This document shows positions 1 to 10,349 of a stretch of 64,000 bases of DNA, one piece after another. The DNA is taken from the NCBI GenBank assembly GCA_963402885.1, contig OY727093.1, positions 28,271,409 through 28,335,408 on the forward strand, read 5' to 3'. The notes below the pieces were generated by a model. It made no database searches. It saw nothing but the letters and a program-made list of their open reading frames with translations, and was not told the origin of the DNA. Numbering within the stretch: position 1 is the stretch's first letter; every line of letters starts with the position of its first letter. A program made the translations under genes and the position numbers. The stretch comes from Antedon bifida (taxonomy: Eukaryota; Echinodermata; Crinoidea; Comatulida; Antedonidae).

Positions 1-420
1 AGATGAGGGTCAATGTATGAACACTCTAACCAATTCATCGTATTCATTTATTCATCAGTGGAAAATTACTTCCATTTATTGTCATTTGCATATAAAATAT
101 ACATAGAAATTATCTTTGCTCTGAGATACAAACACAGATAAAAGAAAAACTAACAAAACAAACAATTACAAAGTGTTATATCGCTCTCATACGGTTTACT
201 GACAAGAATTTAGTGCCAGAATGGCAGCTGGATAAAAGCTGTTTTAAACCTATTTGTACGAGAGATGATAGACCGGTAACTCCTATGACACACTTTGTTG
301 TGTCTATGAATAGGAGTTCTACTGTAGTATGTTGCCATGTCTATATAATGTATTCTTCGTCTTCATCATTGTAAGTTCCACAATAAAAATATTATTACAG
401 AACTAGAAGGCCTACCAGAA
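1..420. other. Non-coding DNA, probably intron of the Rabin8 gene
   Basis: AT-rich sequence with no exon-like open frame bounded by splice sites. It lies upstream of the first visible Rabin8 exon, so it is probably intronic. Nothing else was recognised here. Confidence 0.4.
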
Positions 421-1006
421 GTAGTGGCTGTGTGTGACAGTGGCTGTGTGAACTAGTACACCAGGGTAACCCCCTACTCGTCTCAAAAGATGTACTAGGT
501 TCTTTAAAGTGCACATCAGCCTGCGTCGGGCTGGTTAGATCGAAGAGAACGCAAGAAGGATTTCAAGTTGAAAATAAACGACTGTGGACTACTTTACCAA
601 ATGATCTTAAGGATGAGTTTATTTTCAACTTGAAATCCTTTTTGCGTTGTCTTCGATCTAATCTGCCCAACTATTAACTTTTTTCTTTCTTTTTTATTTT
701 TACTTATTTTATTTGTAGACTAATTTTATTTTATTGACAAATTTTTATGAAATTTTTAAAATGAGGGGTAGCTGACTCATTTGAGTTACAGCAATGTATT
801 TTGCTTAAGTTGCCCCTGCCCAGCATTTTTCATCTCTTTTTTTTTTATTATATACATATACATTTATATTGTATATTGTATTGATTTTATGCTGGTCGAA
901 TAAATCAACCAAACGAAATGAAAGAAGCAAAAAGGGGACATTTTGTGTACATTGGACCTATGATTTATAGTCCTTATCCGAGAAGACTTGTTCTACCACC
1001 ATTCAT
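421..1006 (-). mobile_element. tRNA-derived SINE body (minus strand), split by a LINE tail
   Basis: Bases 421-525 and about 935-1006 read, on the minus strand, as the two halves of the SINE seen complete at 15003-15260. The shared parts are the stretch that ends in a GGGGTTACCC-like segment and the stretch with TCTTCTCGGATAAGGACTATAAACC. The two halves are separated by about 400 bp of LINE 3' end, so the SINE was here first. The tRNA-like head with A and B boxes is not present in this copy. Confidence 0.6.
530..930 (+). mobile_element. 5'-truncated, 5'-inverted non-LTR retrotransposon (LINE) tail
   Basis: Bases about 581-678 translate to the end of a LINE reverse-transcriptase ORF: an LWTTLPNDLKD motif followed by FNLKSFLRCLRSNLPNY and a stop. 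About 250 bp of AT-rich 3' UTR follows and ends near GAATAAATCAACCAAACG. Upstream, bases 541-581 are the inverted copy of 621-663, giving arms of about 40 bp. This is the signature of 5' inversion (twin priming) during target-primed reverse transcription. The element interrupts a SINE. The LINE clade cannot be assigned from this little coding sequence. Confidence 0.65.
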
Positions 1007-1037
1007 CCATGTTACTCTTTTATTAATTTATTCACAG

Positions 1038-1137
1038 GATGTGTGCTTTGACCTCCGAGAATCGTGTTTGTAAATATCGTTTAAAGTTGGAAGATTCTGA
1101 TAAATGGTGTGATGTTTCTACGTCAGCAAGAAATAGA
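1038..1137 (+). CDS. RAB3IP: Rabin8 exon (third from last)
   Basis: Acceptor TTATTCACAG, donor GTGAGT. The first base completes a split codon and 33 codons follow, from MCALTSENR to STSARNR. The ATG at 1039 is internal, because the family is conserved upstream of it. Length and phase fit the neighbouring exon. Confidence 0.85.
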
Positions 1138-2631
1138 GTGAGTAATTCTAATACACCTTTTTTCATTTAAAGTACTAATTTCACTTCAGTTTATGTTCTG
1201 TATAAACTATTCACTATACAGCATATACTATTTCATTGTATGTACTATTGCACTTTCATTACATGCAGTACGATTTCACTATATGAACTATTTTGCTTTA
1301 TATACTATTCACTATACAGTATATACTATTTCATTGTATGTACTATTGCACTTTCATTACATACAGTACTATTTCACTATGTATTTTTTCATGGTATGTA
1401 TTTCATTATTGTACTATACCCCTTTCACACCAAAAGCAAAACTCCGGTCACACAAAACATTAAATGACTTCTGAGACTTTTGAAAATAATTATTAAATTA
1501 AAAGTATTAAGTAAAATGATTCTAATGATCGTCGCTATGTAAACAAACAAAATAGAGGGTGACATTTACAATTTTATTTTATAAACCCCAGTGTTGCTAG
1601 GTTGGTTTGAAAGGGGTATCTCCGAAGTTTCTCAACATTTTGAATGGTCATAAACCCAGAGGTGTTTCTGGAGATCACTCCGGAGTTTTGGTGTGAAAGG
1701 GGTAGTATTTAACAATATTATTTCACATGTTCAGCCAATCAATTACCAATGCTTTAGTTGAAAAATTGAAATAAAAAAATACAGAAGATACAAAAGCTTT
1801 TTTTAAATACATATTTAAATTTGTTTTTCAGATTACTGCCGTATGCAATTGTTTCACATATTTACGCTACATACAACAAGGTCTTGTTAAAAGTGAAAGT
1901 AAGTGTTATCAATTTGAAACTACATTATGGTTTTAGTAAGAACATTTTTTTGATGTGTTGTTACCGCATGATTTGTGACTTCGGCTTTGTATATTTGAAC
2001 CTAAAAAAACAGCGACTTACAAATAATACTTACACAGTAATAGGAAAGAATTGTGACTTCCATAACAAATTTGACCTTTGCAATTGTTCGACAAAGGCAG
2101 AGTTGACTGTATGTATGTAGTATACTTCTCATACCTGAAGTTGATTGGTAAAACTTTTGGTAATTGATGAAATGTCCCAAATTATTTTTAATAAAATAAG
2201 TGAATGTCAAAGTTTTCTTTCGACATACAATGTGGATCAGTTTTACATCAAAGAAAGCTCTGTCTACACTAGTTTGACAAAAAAGTTTGATGTGCTCAAA
2301 TATAGTAATGATATACCCAAATATGGTAGTGATATTACATCATTATGTCCATATTTGGGCACATCACTTTTTTTTGTCACATAAAGTTAGATAGTGTAGA
2401 CAGAGCTTCATCGCATCATTCAGGCTTTAGCGTAGTTGATGTATTTCTTGGTTGAGGCATTATTCTTTCTTTTTCTAAGTTGTTGGTTGGAGTGGGAAGT
2501 TCTAATTTAATGAAATATATCAATAATCAATGATAATATTGATTATACTCTTATTTTTTACAGCAATTGACATGTACTGGGAAATAGTACGGCTCCGAAA
2601 GGAAATTGCGTTGGCAAAGTTGAGTTTATAA
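1038..2631 (+). CDS. RAB3IP: Rabin8/GRAB (Sec2-family RAB GEF), C-terminal end, partial
   Basis: Three exons, 1038-1137, 1832-1898 and 2564-2631, each bounded by AG and GT. The phases agree: the first base of the first exon completes a codon, then phase 0, then a codon split 1/2. The joined frame gives about 77 residues ending at TAA 2629-2631. It contains CALTSENRVCKYRLKLEDSD, ITAVCNCFTYLRYIQQGLVK and YWEIVRLRKEIALAKL. These match from memory the conserved C-termini of RAB3IP (Rabin8) and RAB3IL1 (GRAB), including the YIRYIQQGLV and RKEMSLAKLG motifs. The family activates RAB8 and RAB3 through an N-terminal Sec2 coiled coil, in exocytosis and ciliogenesis. That domain is not in the window, so the gene starts to the left. 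Vertebrates have two paralogues and an invertebrate usually one, so the symbol is approximate. The end is shorter than the vertebrate one, stopping soon after AKL. Confidence 0.88.
1203..1400. repeat. Two-copy direct repeat of about 100 bp
   Basis: A unit containing ACTATTCACTATACAGYATATACTATTTCATTGTATG followed by TACTATTGCACTTTCATTACAT occurs at about 1207-1300 and again at about 1307-1400. It is in the Rabin8 intron. Short open frames here come from the repeat. Confidence 0.6.
1417..1704. mobile_element. MITE-like element with TIR TACCCCTTTCACACCAAAA
   Basis: The sequence starting at 1417 reappears inverted at the end, where CCGGAGTTTTGGTGTGAAAG runs up to GGGGTA at 1704. Arms are about 25 bp with a small indel near GCAAA. 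The element is 288 bp, has no coding capacity and sits in a Rabin8 intron. Confidence 0.65.
1832..1898 (+). CDS. RAB3IP: Rabin8 exon (second from last)
   Basis: Acceptor TTGTTTTTCAG, donor GTAAGT. It has 22 codons plus one base and starts directly with ITAVCNCFTYLRYIQQGLVK, the most conserved segment of the Rabin8/GRAB tail. The open frame does not continue usefully past the donor. Confidence 0.88.
2254..2408 (+). mobile_element. MITE-A copy 1
   Basis: Palindromic element with end motif AAAGCTCTGTCTACAC, internal CCCAAATATGGTAGTGATAT, and inverted end GATAGTGTAGACAGAGCTT. It lies in the last Rabin8 intron. The internal TGACAAAAAAG and TTTTTTGTCA segments are part of the inverted repeat. Same family as the copies listed below. 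Confidence 0.8.
2564..2631 (+). CDS. RAB3IP: Rabin8 last coding exon
   Basis: Acceptor TTATTTTTTACAG. The first two bases complete a Thr codon, followed by IDMYWEIVRLRKEIALAKL, SL and TAA. This matches the MFWEIMRLRKEMSLAKLG end of human RAB3IP/RAB3IL1 as recalled. The 3' UTR follows, and I could not fix its end. Confidence 0.87.
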
Positions 2632-2844
2632 ATTCAATGTCGGACGATTGAGATATAGAACAACAAGATGACTTAAATCCATTAAGATGTTAAGAATGAC
2701 TCTTTGATATGTATCTGTATCTCTTGCCAAGAGGTCAAAGTTCACAGAGGGTGGGTGTTACTTGGTGATGTGGATTTTTTACTACCGAGTAAAGTTGAAT
2801 GTGTCTTCCTCCATTTACAATCTTTTTTAGTGTATGTTAAAAAC
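2632..2844 (+). other. Probable Rabin8 3' UTR and flank
   Basis: Non-coding sequence directly after the stop codon. There is no clear AATAAA within 200 bp, so the cleavage site is unknown. Confidence 0.35.
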
Positions 2845-2963
2845 GTCCATATATGGACATGATGATGTCATATCACTACCATATTTAAGCATATAGCTAC
2901 CATATTTGGGGCACCGTCGTAACACTTTTTTTGTCAAACTAGTTTGATAGTGTAGACAGAGTT
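2845..2963 (-). mobile_element. MITE-A copy 2 (5' end lost)
   Basis: Reads as the reverse orientation of the family: GTCCATATATGGACATGATG first, then CACTACCATATTTAAGCATA, ending TTTGATAGTGTAGACAGAG. The opposite terminus is missing. Confidence 0.7.
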
Positions 2964-3044
2964 TCAGTGAATGTTAAATTTTATTATGGTCGTCTTCCAG
3001 GTCTGGCAATTAGTCCCGAAAATAATTATAATAGATAGTTCATG

Positions 3045-3092
3045 TTCATATATGGACATGATGATGTCATATCACTACCATATTTAAGCACT
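3045..3092 (-). mobile_element. MITE-A fragment
   Basis: About 48 bp that repeats the centre of copy 2 (CATATATGGACATGATGATG and CATATCACTACCATATTTAA). It has no termini. It is either a separate relic or part of a local duplication with copy 2. Confidence 0.6.
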
Positions 3093-3490
3093 TATAAAAA
3101 TATCAATAGAAGGATTATTATTAACTAAATTATTATATGAGAGGGGCAATCTATGGACGAAACCATCCTTAGTACAGTTAACTCTATTAAAGGGAACAAC
3201 TAAAAGGTCCTTACAGCATGAGCAAGGTCTATTGATTTTAATAGGGAAAAGGGAACATAATGAGGTATGAAAAATAGAATTAACACATTTAATAATATAA
3301 ATAATTATATGTGCATGAAAGTTAGTATGATTTGCATAGAAATCTCATAAGGTGTTTCCTAAAAGGTCACTACATAGTCCTCATTAAATAAGCATGATTA
3401 ATAACCGAGTTATTCGGAGGCATTCCCAGAACTTCAAGTTCCATTTGTGCTAATTAAAGTCTTTCTTTTGTATCTTGTATTTAGCGGTTT

Positions 3491-3635
3491 AAGCTTTGTC
3501 AATGACACTATCAAACTAATTTGAAAAAAAAATGAGTGATGCCCAAATACGGGAGTGATATGACATCATCGTGTCCATATTTGGGCACATCACATTTATT
3601 TTTCACACAAAATTTGATAGTGTAGACAGAGCTTT
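3491..3635 (+). mobile_element. MITE-A copy 3
   Basis: Degenerate left end AAGCTTTGTCAATGACACTATCAAACT reduced from the consensus, then GCCCAAATACGGGAGTGATA. The right end is intact (TTGATAGTGTAGACAGAGCTT). Confidence 0.7.
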
Positions 3636-3711
3636 ATATATATTCATATATATATATAAACACAGTAGGCAAAGAACATTAATATATATATGTGGTATAT
3701 TTATCTTGTAT

Positions 3712-3870
3712 TTAGTATACCTCAAATGTATGGTACTTATCTTGTTCTAAATTACAAATGTACAACTGGGTACTTATCTTGTTTTTAAATTACAAATGTA
3801 TGATGGTACTTATCTTGTTCTAAATTACAAATGCATGGTAATTATCTTGTTTTTAAATTACACTTTACAC
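3712..3870. repeat. Tandem repeat of about 35-40 bp
   Basis: Four to five imperfect units of GGTACTTATCTTGTTYTAAA followed by TTACAAATGTAT. Units alternate between TTCTAAATT and TTTTTAAATT variants. Confidence 0.65.
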
Positions 3871-4171
3871 AGTACATCTATTAGTATTAGAATTAGTATG
3901 AGAAAATGGATGATTCTTAGCCTGTATTCTACACCCGTCCCTCTATACATTAATCGTCACTAGGTATCAATCAATTAACATGTGGCCCTTTGTTCATTGA
4001 TAGACAACATTCTTCCATAGAGAGTTGGGGGTGGGGGAGAGAGTTTGGGAGGGATGGATACTTTTATATAGACCGTTAATGTATGAAATTATGTACGTAT
4101 AAATTTATAAATAAATGTTTACAAGATATATCTATGTTTATAAGAGTAACAAGGACAACACTATCAATTCA
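3871..4171. other. Intergenic DNA, nothing recognised
   Basis: No exon-like frame, repeat end or RNA gene was seen. A short G-rich patch (GGGGGTGGGGGAGAGAG) is at about 4026-4042. Confidence 0.35.
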
Positions 4172-4662
4172 GTCAAAAGCACTGCTAATTACACAAGGCA
4201 CCAACAACAAGAAGATTTTATTTTCTGTTTTTTGTGCACATAAGTTGTGCTATGTTTATGTGTTATATTCCTATCACTTTTCATTTACACACATTTTTAA
4301 ATTTGGGTAGTTGCAGAAGCTATCATAACATTGATTATTGCGTGACCACACAGATGATCATAACCACCATGTATAGAATTTCCCATCACTTTTGTAGCTA
4401 CCTACATTTTCTGAAATCTTGATAGTCATGGAAGCTATCACAAAATTGAAATGTGAGCATCCCGGGGTGATCATACACAGAAATAAACAAAATTGGTTGT
4501 TAAAGAAATTGCAAATTTCTGAAATCTGGATAGTTGCAGACGCTATCAGAACATAGTATAGTGATCTATGGAGGAAAAAATAATAATAAATATTTTTTCC
4601 TCTATGAGTGATCATAATTGTCAATGTTGGTGGCTTCCAATCAATTGTGCAGTGCTTTTGAC
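4172..4662. mobile_element. Non-autonomous element with TIR GTCAAAAGCACTGC and internal subrepeats
   Basis: The 14-bp sequence at 4172-4185 is found exactly inverted at 4649-4662. Inside, a unit of about 110 bp (TTTCTGAAATCTKGATAGTY, GCAGACGCTATCA, GTGATCATA) occurs about three times. A hairpin (ATGGAGGAAAAAATA against TATTTTTTCCTCTAT) lies at about 4567-4605. There is no coding capacity. Confidence 0.55.
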
Positions 4663-5016
4663 TCTTTTGATTATCATCAGTATATTTTATTAGGCAAATT
4701 ACAATTAATTTATAAATATTAAATGTTACCTCTATAATTGAATATCTGTGTATTTTATATTGTAAATAAAAAACCTAAGGTACAGAATTCTGTTTTATCG
4801 TTTATTGTCATATGATGTGATAAAGCGTCAAAAGATTCACTGTAAATGTACGTTGAACCAGAAATAATGAAAAAAATTAAAACATAATTGATCACCCTTG
4901 ATGGCTGTGTGAAATAAGTGCGAAAATGTCCCAAATGATTGTAAAATCAAAGCGGTAGTCCTACTGTGTTTGATCGACTGGGTGTGATCGACTAGTGGAT
5001 CCGATCTTATAAACAA

Positions 5017-5127
5017 AATTCTTTTTATCAAACCAATGGTACGAATTACGAGATTATAGATGGTAAGAAAAGAAGGTATTTACCATTTAATTTCGTAATT
5101 CGTACCATTGGTTTGATAAAAAGAATT
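5017..5127. repeat. Perfect 35-bp inverted repeat with 41-bp loop
   Basis: Bases 5017-5051 are the exact reverse complement of 5093-5127 (arm begins AATTCTTTTTATCAAACCAA). The loop contains a smaller inverted pair, GGTAA/TTACC. No mismatches in the arms suggests a recent origin or turnover. Nothing else similar was seen in the window. Confidence 0.85.
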
Positions 5128-6340
5128 GTTTGTATCATAACTTGCTTAGCAAAAAAATTCAACTTTCTTTTAAGTTTAAGTCCGTTTAAAAATAACCCAA
5201 ACAAATATTTGTACATATTTTTTAGTAGCCCAATCTACATCCTTCTCATGAATTCCCTTGTCAAATCTTAAGTCAGCAGTTCTGATTATTTTAACAGACT
5301 GACTTTATTTAGTTCAAACAGCTGAACTTTATATTAATATTATATTTGTTGTTAGGTTCGATTAATAAATCAAAAGACAAATTGAGAACAATAACAAAAC
5401 ATTTTGGAATACAATGTAGTGTTGCAATAAATCATATAAAGTAAAGTATAGTAATGTTGATTGTTATATAAAAATTAAAATTGTAGGTTGTTGACACATT
5501 GAACTTTATTAAAGTTACGTATGCCCACAGGAATTATTATATAACTTATGTAACACAACCCAGAAGGAGTTTGAGCCAATTCTATATAAAGGTTATATTA
5601 ATTCAGACATTCTACCAAAAACATTGTCCATATTGAAGGCCAAAAACAATACATAACAAAAACATACATATATTGTGATCTATGCATATTTTCCACTTTT
5701 CCCGGGTTGTTTACTTTTTCGTTTTTATTGAGTGAGCTGTCTACATATTTTGTATGTCTAATTTTTATTTTTTATATTGTATACCACGGTGTAATTCACA
5801 ATAAATATTATTTTCAACAATGTTTTCTGCTAAAAACCATAATATTGTATATATCGCCCTCTAATATTCATGCAGTCTGAGCATGCACACAAACAGCAAG
5901 AGAGCATTACACAGCCAGCTGCATAATAATAACCGAAAAGTTGACAGCGAAAGCGAGTAGTAGTTTTTCTTGGCTGATGAAAAAAAACAACACTTTGTAG
6001 GATTGTCGTAGTCAAATATGGAGGAAATTATTACTGAAAATTGAAAATGAGCTCGATTGAATATCGGCTCTACCGTTTTACGGGATATATTCACAGGATA
6101 CTACCCTACAACGTTTTATTTTTCTTCTATGGTTAGCTAATTAGAAAACGTCAAACGCATTTTGGAGCAAGCAGTAAGCTAAGATTTGTTTTCTTTGTTG
6201 TTATCGTCGTTTTGTGGGCTGGGCCAGAGGAGGCGCTGTGTGTGCCAATGGTGTACGTGCAGCAGCAGCACACCAGGCAGCTGAGAGTGAGAGAGAAACA
6301 CAGCTGATTGTTGAATTGACATTTCAATGTCAAGGCCTAG
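5128..6340. other. Intergenic DNA without recognised genes
   Basis: No supported exon. From about 5860 to 6340 the GC content rises (CAGCAGCAGCACACCAGGCAGC, broken at 6260-6282). This could be a non-coding first exon or promoter, but there is no convincing donor or core promoter motif. Confidence 0.3.
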
Positions 6341-6640
6341 CCTGGCTCAGTCTGTCTAGCCTATTAGTAATTACAGGCCTAGGCCTATATGCCTATTTAC
6401 ACCAAGTTTCTTTTAAAATTAATTTATCTCTAATATTGATGAATTATTGTTGTTTTTTAATAGGTAATAAAAAATTTTCTTTTCCTTTTTGTTCACTGTT
6501 TTTAACTGAAGTTTCATCCAATCCTACACAGTCTAGGTAGGCCCTATTATTAGAGCCTAGGCCTACTCTACTCTAGGCTAGACAGAGTCACAGAGAGAGA
6601 GATAGGCCTAATATAAGATTATAGGCTAGGCCTAGGCTTA
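6341..6640. repeat. AGGCCTA-rich stretch
   Basis: Dense short motifs of the type AGGCCTAGGCCTA and TCTAGGCTAG over about 300 bp. Similar runs occur at about 20025-20070, 45910-45935 and 52960-52975. These look like low-complexity sequence typical of the genome and not like a gene. Confidence 0.55.
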
Positions 6641-6949
6641 TACGAATTTTATAATCTGGCTGCAATACTTAATTGAACGTTCGATTTTTCATCTGAAGGC
6701 AGGAGACTTTGGCAAGACTGCATGTCGCATCGCTCCTTGTCTGGTCTTGATAAATATCCTCCAAAACCAGCCACCTTCCATTTTTTTTTTTATTTCGGCT
6801 GTTGGCATGATGTACATTGACCATGTGCTACTCAGTGAACTAGCAAAATGCTAACAATATAACAAACTATTCGATTGATCTTCCTAAAGATGAATTTATA
6901 CATGACAATTTATACATGATATATGACAATAAATATTTTTTTTTTGTGA

Positions 6950-7195
6950 CCATATTTAATGAGGCTGATCCATCCAGCAATTGCTGATCATTAGGGACCC
7001 TCAGAGGTTCACAAGACCAACATATACACAAGATGCTCTACATAAACAAAGTCTTATTACAAGTCTTTGGGATTGAAATTGTAATTTTATCCTTGGAAAA
7101 AATCCCGACATGTGACAGGACTTGAACCTAGGACCTTTGGGGTGGTAGCCAAGCATCATAACCACCAAGCCACAACTCCACTCCAATCAAATATG
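6950..7195 (-). mobile_element. tRNA-derived SINE (family 2), minus strand
   Basis: The reverse complement reads GGAGTGGAGTTGTGGCTTGG, then GGTTATGATGC, then the B-box-like GGTTCAAGTCCTGTCACATG, then the body ending CAATTGCTGGATGGATCA. It matches the + strand copy at 54357-54580 along its length. It is flanked on both sides by short TATGTGACAATTTATA repeats (6885-6930 and 7190-7262), so it seems to have inserted into a small tandem repeat. Confidence 0.75.
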
Positions 7196-7262
7196 TGACA
7201 ATTTATACAGTATATGTGACAATTTACTGTATATGTGACAAAGTGACAATTTATATGTCATA

Positions 7263-7940
7263 ATTACAGTAGTACTCATACACTGATAATGTTTGTTTTT
7301 TTTTTATCCTCAAATAAATCCTATAAATGTGTATTGAAATGTACAGTACTTTGCCCTCTACTGAATACATTATATATTATACTATGAATTATTAATAATT
7401 TATCGCTCTTTTACTGTTTTACAGTACAGTAGTTAACCTTGAAAATTGAATTGTCAATTTATTAATGTAAATGGTACAAATTAGCTTTTAAACTATTCAT
7501 TTTTTTATTGCTGCTCATATTGTCAATACCATTGAGGAACAAAATCTGCTCGAAATAGTTATTTTGCATTTTTAAAGGATGAAAATTTAAGGCATAATCT
7601 AGATTACTAGGAATTATTATTTATTATTAATAATATTATAATGTAATAATCGCTGTACAGAACAGTCCCATGATATTAATAATGATCATCAGATAATTTT
7701 ATATAACACACCTAATGTATCGTGTGATTTGATTTTGTAATTTTTAAATTATTGTGTGATGTGGTGGGCAAAAATATTGCGTGACCGGCGTCTCATCCTG
7801 AGTTTTAGTTTCACTGTTCTGTGTATACAGTATTTTGCAATAGAAACAGGCTTTTGTCCTTCATTCAAAACGACTTTATTATACGGTAAGCCCGAGGCTT
7901 TCTTTACAATGCCATTTAAAATTGTCACAAATTTGTAAAC
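7263..7940. other. Intergenic DNA, nothing recognised
   Basis: AT-rich; no gene, structured repeat or transposon terminus was seen. Confidence 0.35.
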
Positions 7941-10349
7941 GGGGCATTCCACAGTATTTGGTCCGTGGGTTTAAAAATTTCATTTAGTGATTTTGATGTA
8001 ACTCTTGGCCATTTCTTAAAGTAGACATGTTGAAGTTTATTAAATAACATTTTTTTTATTTTTCTGATATTGATTTTTTAAGTTATTGAATATTAAATAT
8101 GAAAAAGTCATATTTGGCGTTACGGACGGGACATTTTTAATCCTATTTATTTCATAAACTATGCATCTTATTACTGTTTTTTCAACAGATATAGTTACTT
8201 TATGTCTCAATAATACATAATCAAGTATTTAATTAAATTTTTGTTGTTTATTAATTTCATACATCCATTTCAAATTCATAAATGTCCCGTCCGCGACGTT
8301 TTAGGCGGTTTTTTTACATTTATTTTAAAAGTAATGATGCAAAAATCTTGATATTTCATTTTCTCCTCCTGAGAACTATATCTCATTATATTATGAACAA
8401 ATTTTTTGAAAATTTTAGATTTTGATGAAAATATCATATTTCAAAAATATATTGTTACGGACGGGACATTTTTGTTACGGACGGGACGTATCATTTAAAT
8501 CCTAATTATTTCACAAACCATGCATCTTTTAAACATTTTTTTGCCAGATATAGTTACTCTATGTCACTATTGTACATATTCAAGCATTTTATAACATATT
8601 TTGTTTATTAAATTTCATATATACATTTCAAAATTCATAATTGTCCCATCCGCGACATTTTAATAGTAGTTTTATGGTGTTTTTTACATTTCAGTTAAAA
8701 GTATTGATACCACAATTTAATATTTTGTTTTCTCCTTTTAAAACTATATGCAATACATTATAAACAAATATTTTGAAACTTTTGGTGAAAATATCATATT
8801 CAAAAATATATTGATGACATTTTTCGTAGGCACGGGACAGACATTTTTGTTAAGGACGGGACATATCATTTAAATCCTTTTTATTTCATAATAAAACCAT
8901 GCATCTTGTTAACATTTTTGCCCATAAATATACTGCAGTTACTTTTTTTTCAAAGTAAGCTCCAATTATTCATAATATTAATATTGTTTATTAATTTCAT
9001 ACTTGCATTTCAAAATTCATAATTGTTACTGTACTTCTGAGACATTTCGATTGATTAAAATTGTTATTTAATTCCTAATTTTAAATCTTAATTTTCAACT
9101 CCCAAGGATATTAAATTGCAATAGATTTAAACAAGTTTTTTAAAACTTGTATTTTTTAATTAAAAAAACATTACTATCAAAATTTATTGAATGTTACAGA
9201 TGGGACATTTTTTTTATGGATGTGATGACAATATTGTAAGAATTAAAAAGTGTTTTTGTACTGTAGGATGAGAAGTACTGTACAAAGGTGTTAACTGTTG
9301 TTTATTAATCACAAAACATTGTGGTCTGTATTTAAAACAACAACCCACAAAAGAACAATACCTAAATCCAAAACAACATGACCAGTATGAATGGGAGTAT
9401 TGGGTGCGGTCATCGCTTTGTAGATTTCATTCTTTGGTGAATTTGCAACCAAAAACCTTTTATAAATCAGATACTAAATAATTAAGATTGAATTTTAATA
9501 GAAGTAGGCCTACAGTTATTAAATCCAAGAAAGGATAGAAGGAAATTTCAGATGCAACTTGGATCCACTATTCACTAAAACAAATTCAGACGTCAAACGC
9601 CAACGCCAATTTTTAAAGATTCGCCTTAAATGTGTTAATATCTTGAAGTCTTGTTTAATATGCCAAGCATAACTTTTATATTAGTGTAAATAAATATTTT
9701 GATAACATTTTACAATATTGCTTCTCGTTATAACTCTTCGAATAATTAATTTTATAAATAATATTTCATATTTATGAATTTTAATATTTTCACTTGACAT
9801 AAACTTTTAAACAGTGTTTCAAAGGTTGAATTATATTTTGACTTGTAAATAAAAGATTACATTGATGTAAAAAACTTATTTTTAAATTTTTTTAATAGCA
9901 AAATTATACAATTTTTTAACGTGGACAAAGTTGTCCTGTCCGCGACGTTAGAAATGTCCCGTCCGTAACGACATATAAATCATATTTATTAATAAATTTT
10001 CAGTTCAATTTTTATAATTAACATTCAGTTATCTAAAACAACTATCTGGCAACATAATAATACAAAACAAATTTTAAAATCTCTTTTAAATGAGGAGAAA
10101 TATTACAATACGTAAACCTTCTCAAAAGTCATGTCCATTTGCCGTCCCATCCGCGACGCATACAATTTTCATAATAAAATTTTTTTTGTACAGTCTTTTT
10201 TCTTTTTTTGACTTTCATAATAAACATTGGCCATATGTGTATACATTTATTCTACTTTGAATCTTGTATTCTTTTTTATTTCTAAGATATGTCTAGTTAT
10301 ATTCTCAAAAATGTCCCGTCCGTAACAAAAAAATACTGTGGAATGCCCC
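7941..10349. mobile_element. 2.4-kb foldback-like non-autonomous element
   Basis: The ends are inverted: GGGGCATTCCACAGTATTT at 7941 against AAATACTGTGGAATGCCCC at 10331-10349. Both flanks carry AAAC (7937-7940 and 10350-10353), a possible 4-bp target duplication. The interior holds many copies of GTTACGGACGGGACATTTTT. They are forward in the left third (about 8118, 8453, 8474, 8846) and inverted as GTCCCGTCCGTAAC or GTCCYRTCCGCGACG elsewhere (8284, 8643, 9936, 9957, 10143, 10313). There is no transposase-like frame. The superfamily is not assignable. Confidence 0.7.

Noticed and set aside
1193-1474. 93- and 75-residue frames
   Set aside because: They come from the local AT-rich direct repeat in a Rabin8 intron; the composition is Tyr/Phe/Ile-rich without a domain.
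6214-6540. 108-residue forward frame with MGWARGGAV start
   Set aside because: The first 40 codons are GC-rich and could be a non-coding first exon, but the rest runs into AT-rich and AGGCCTA sequence, with no domain or usable donor.
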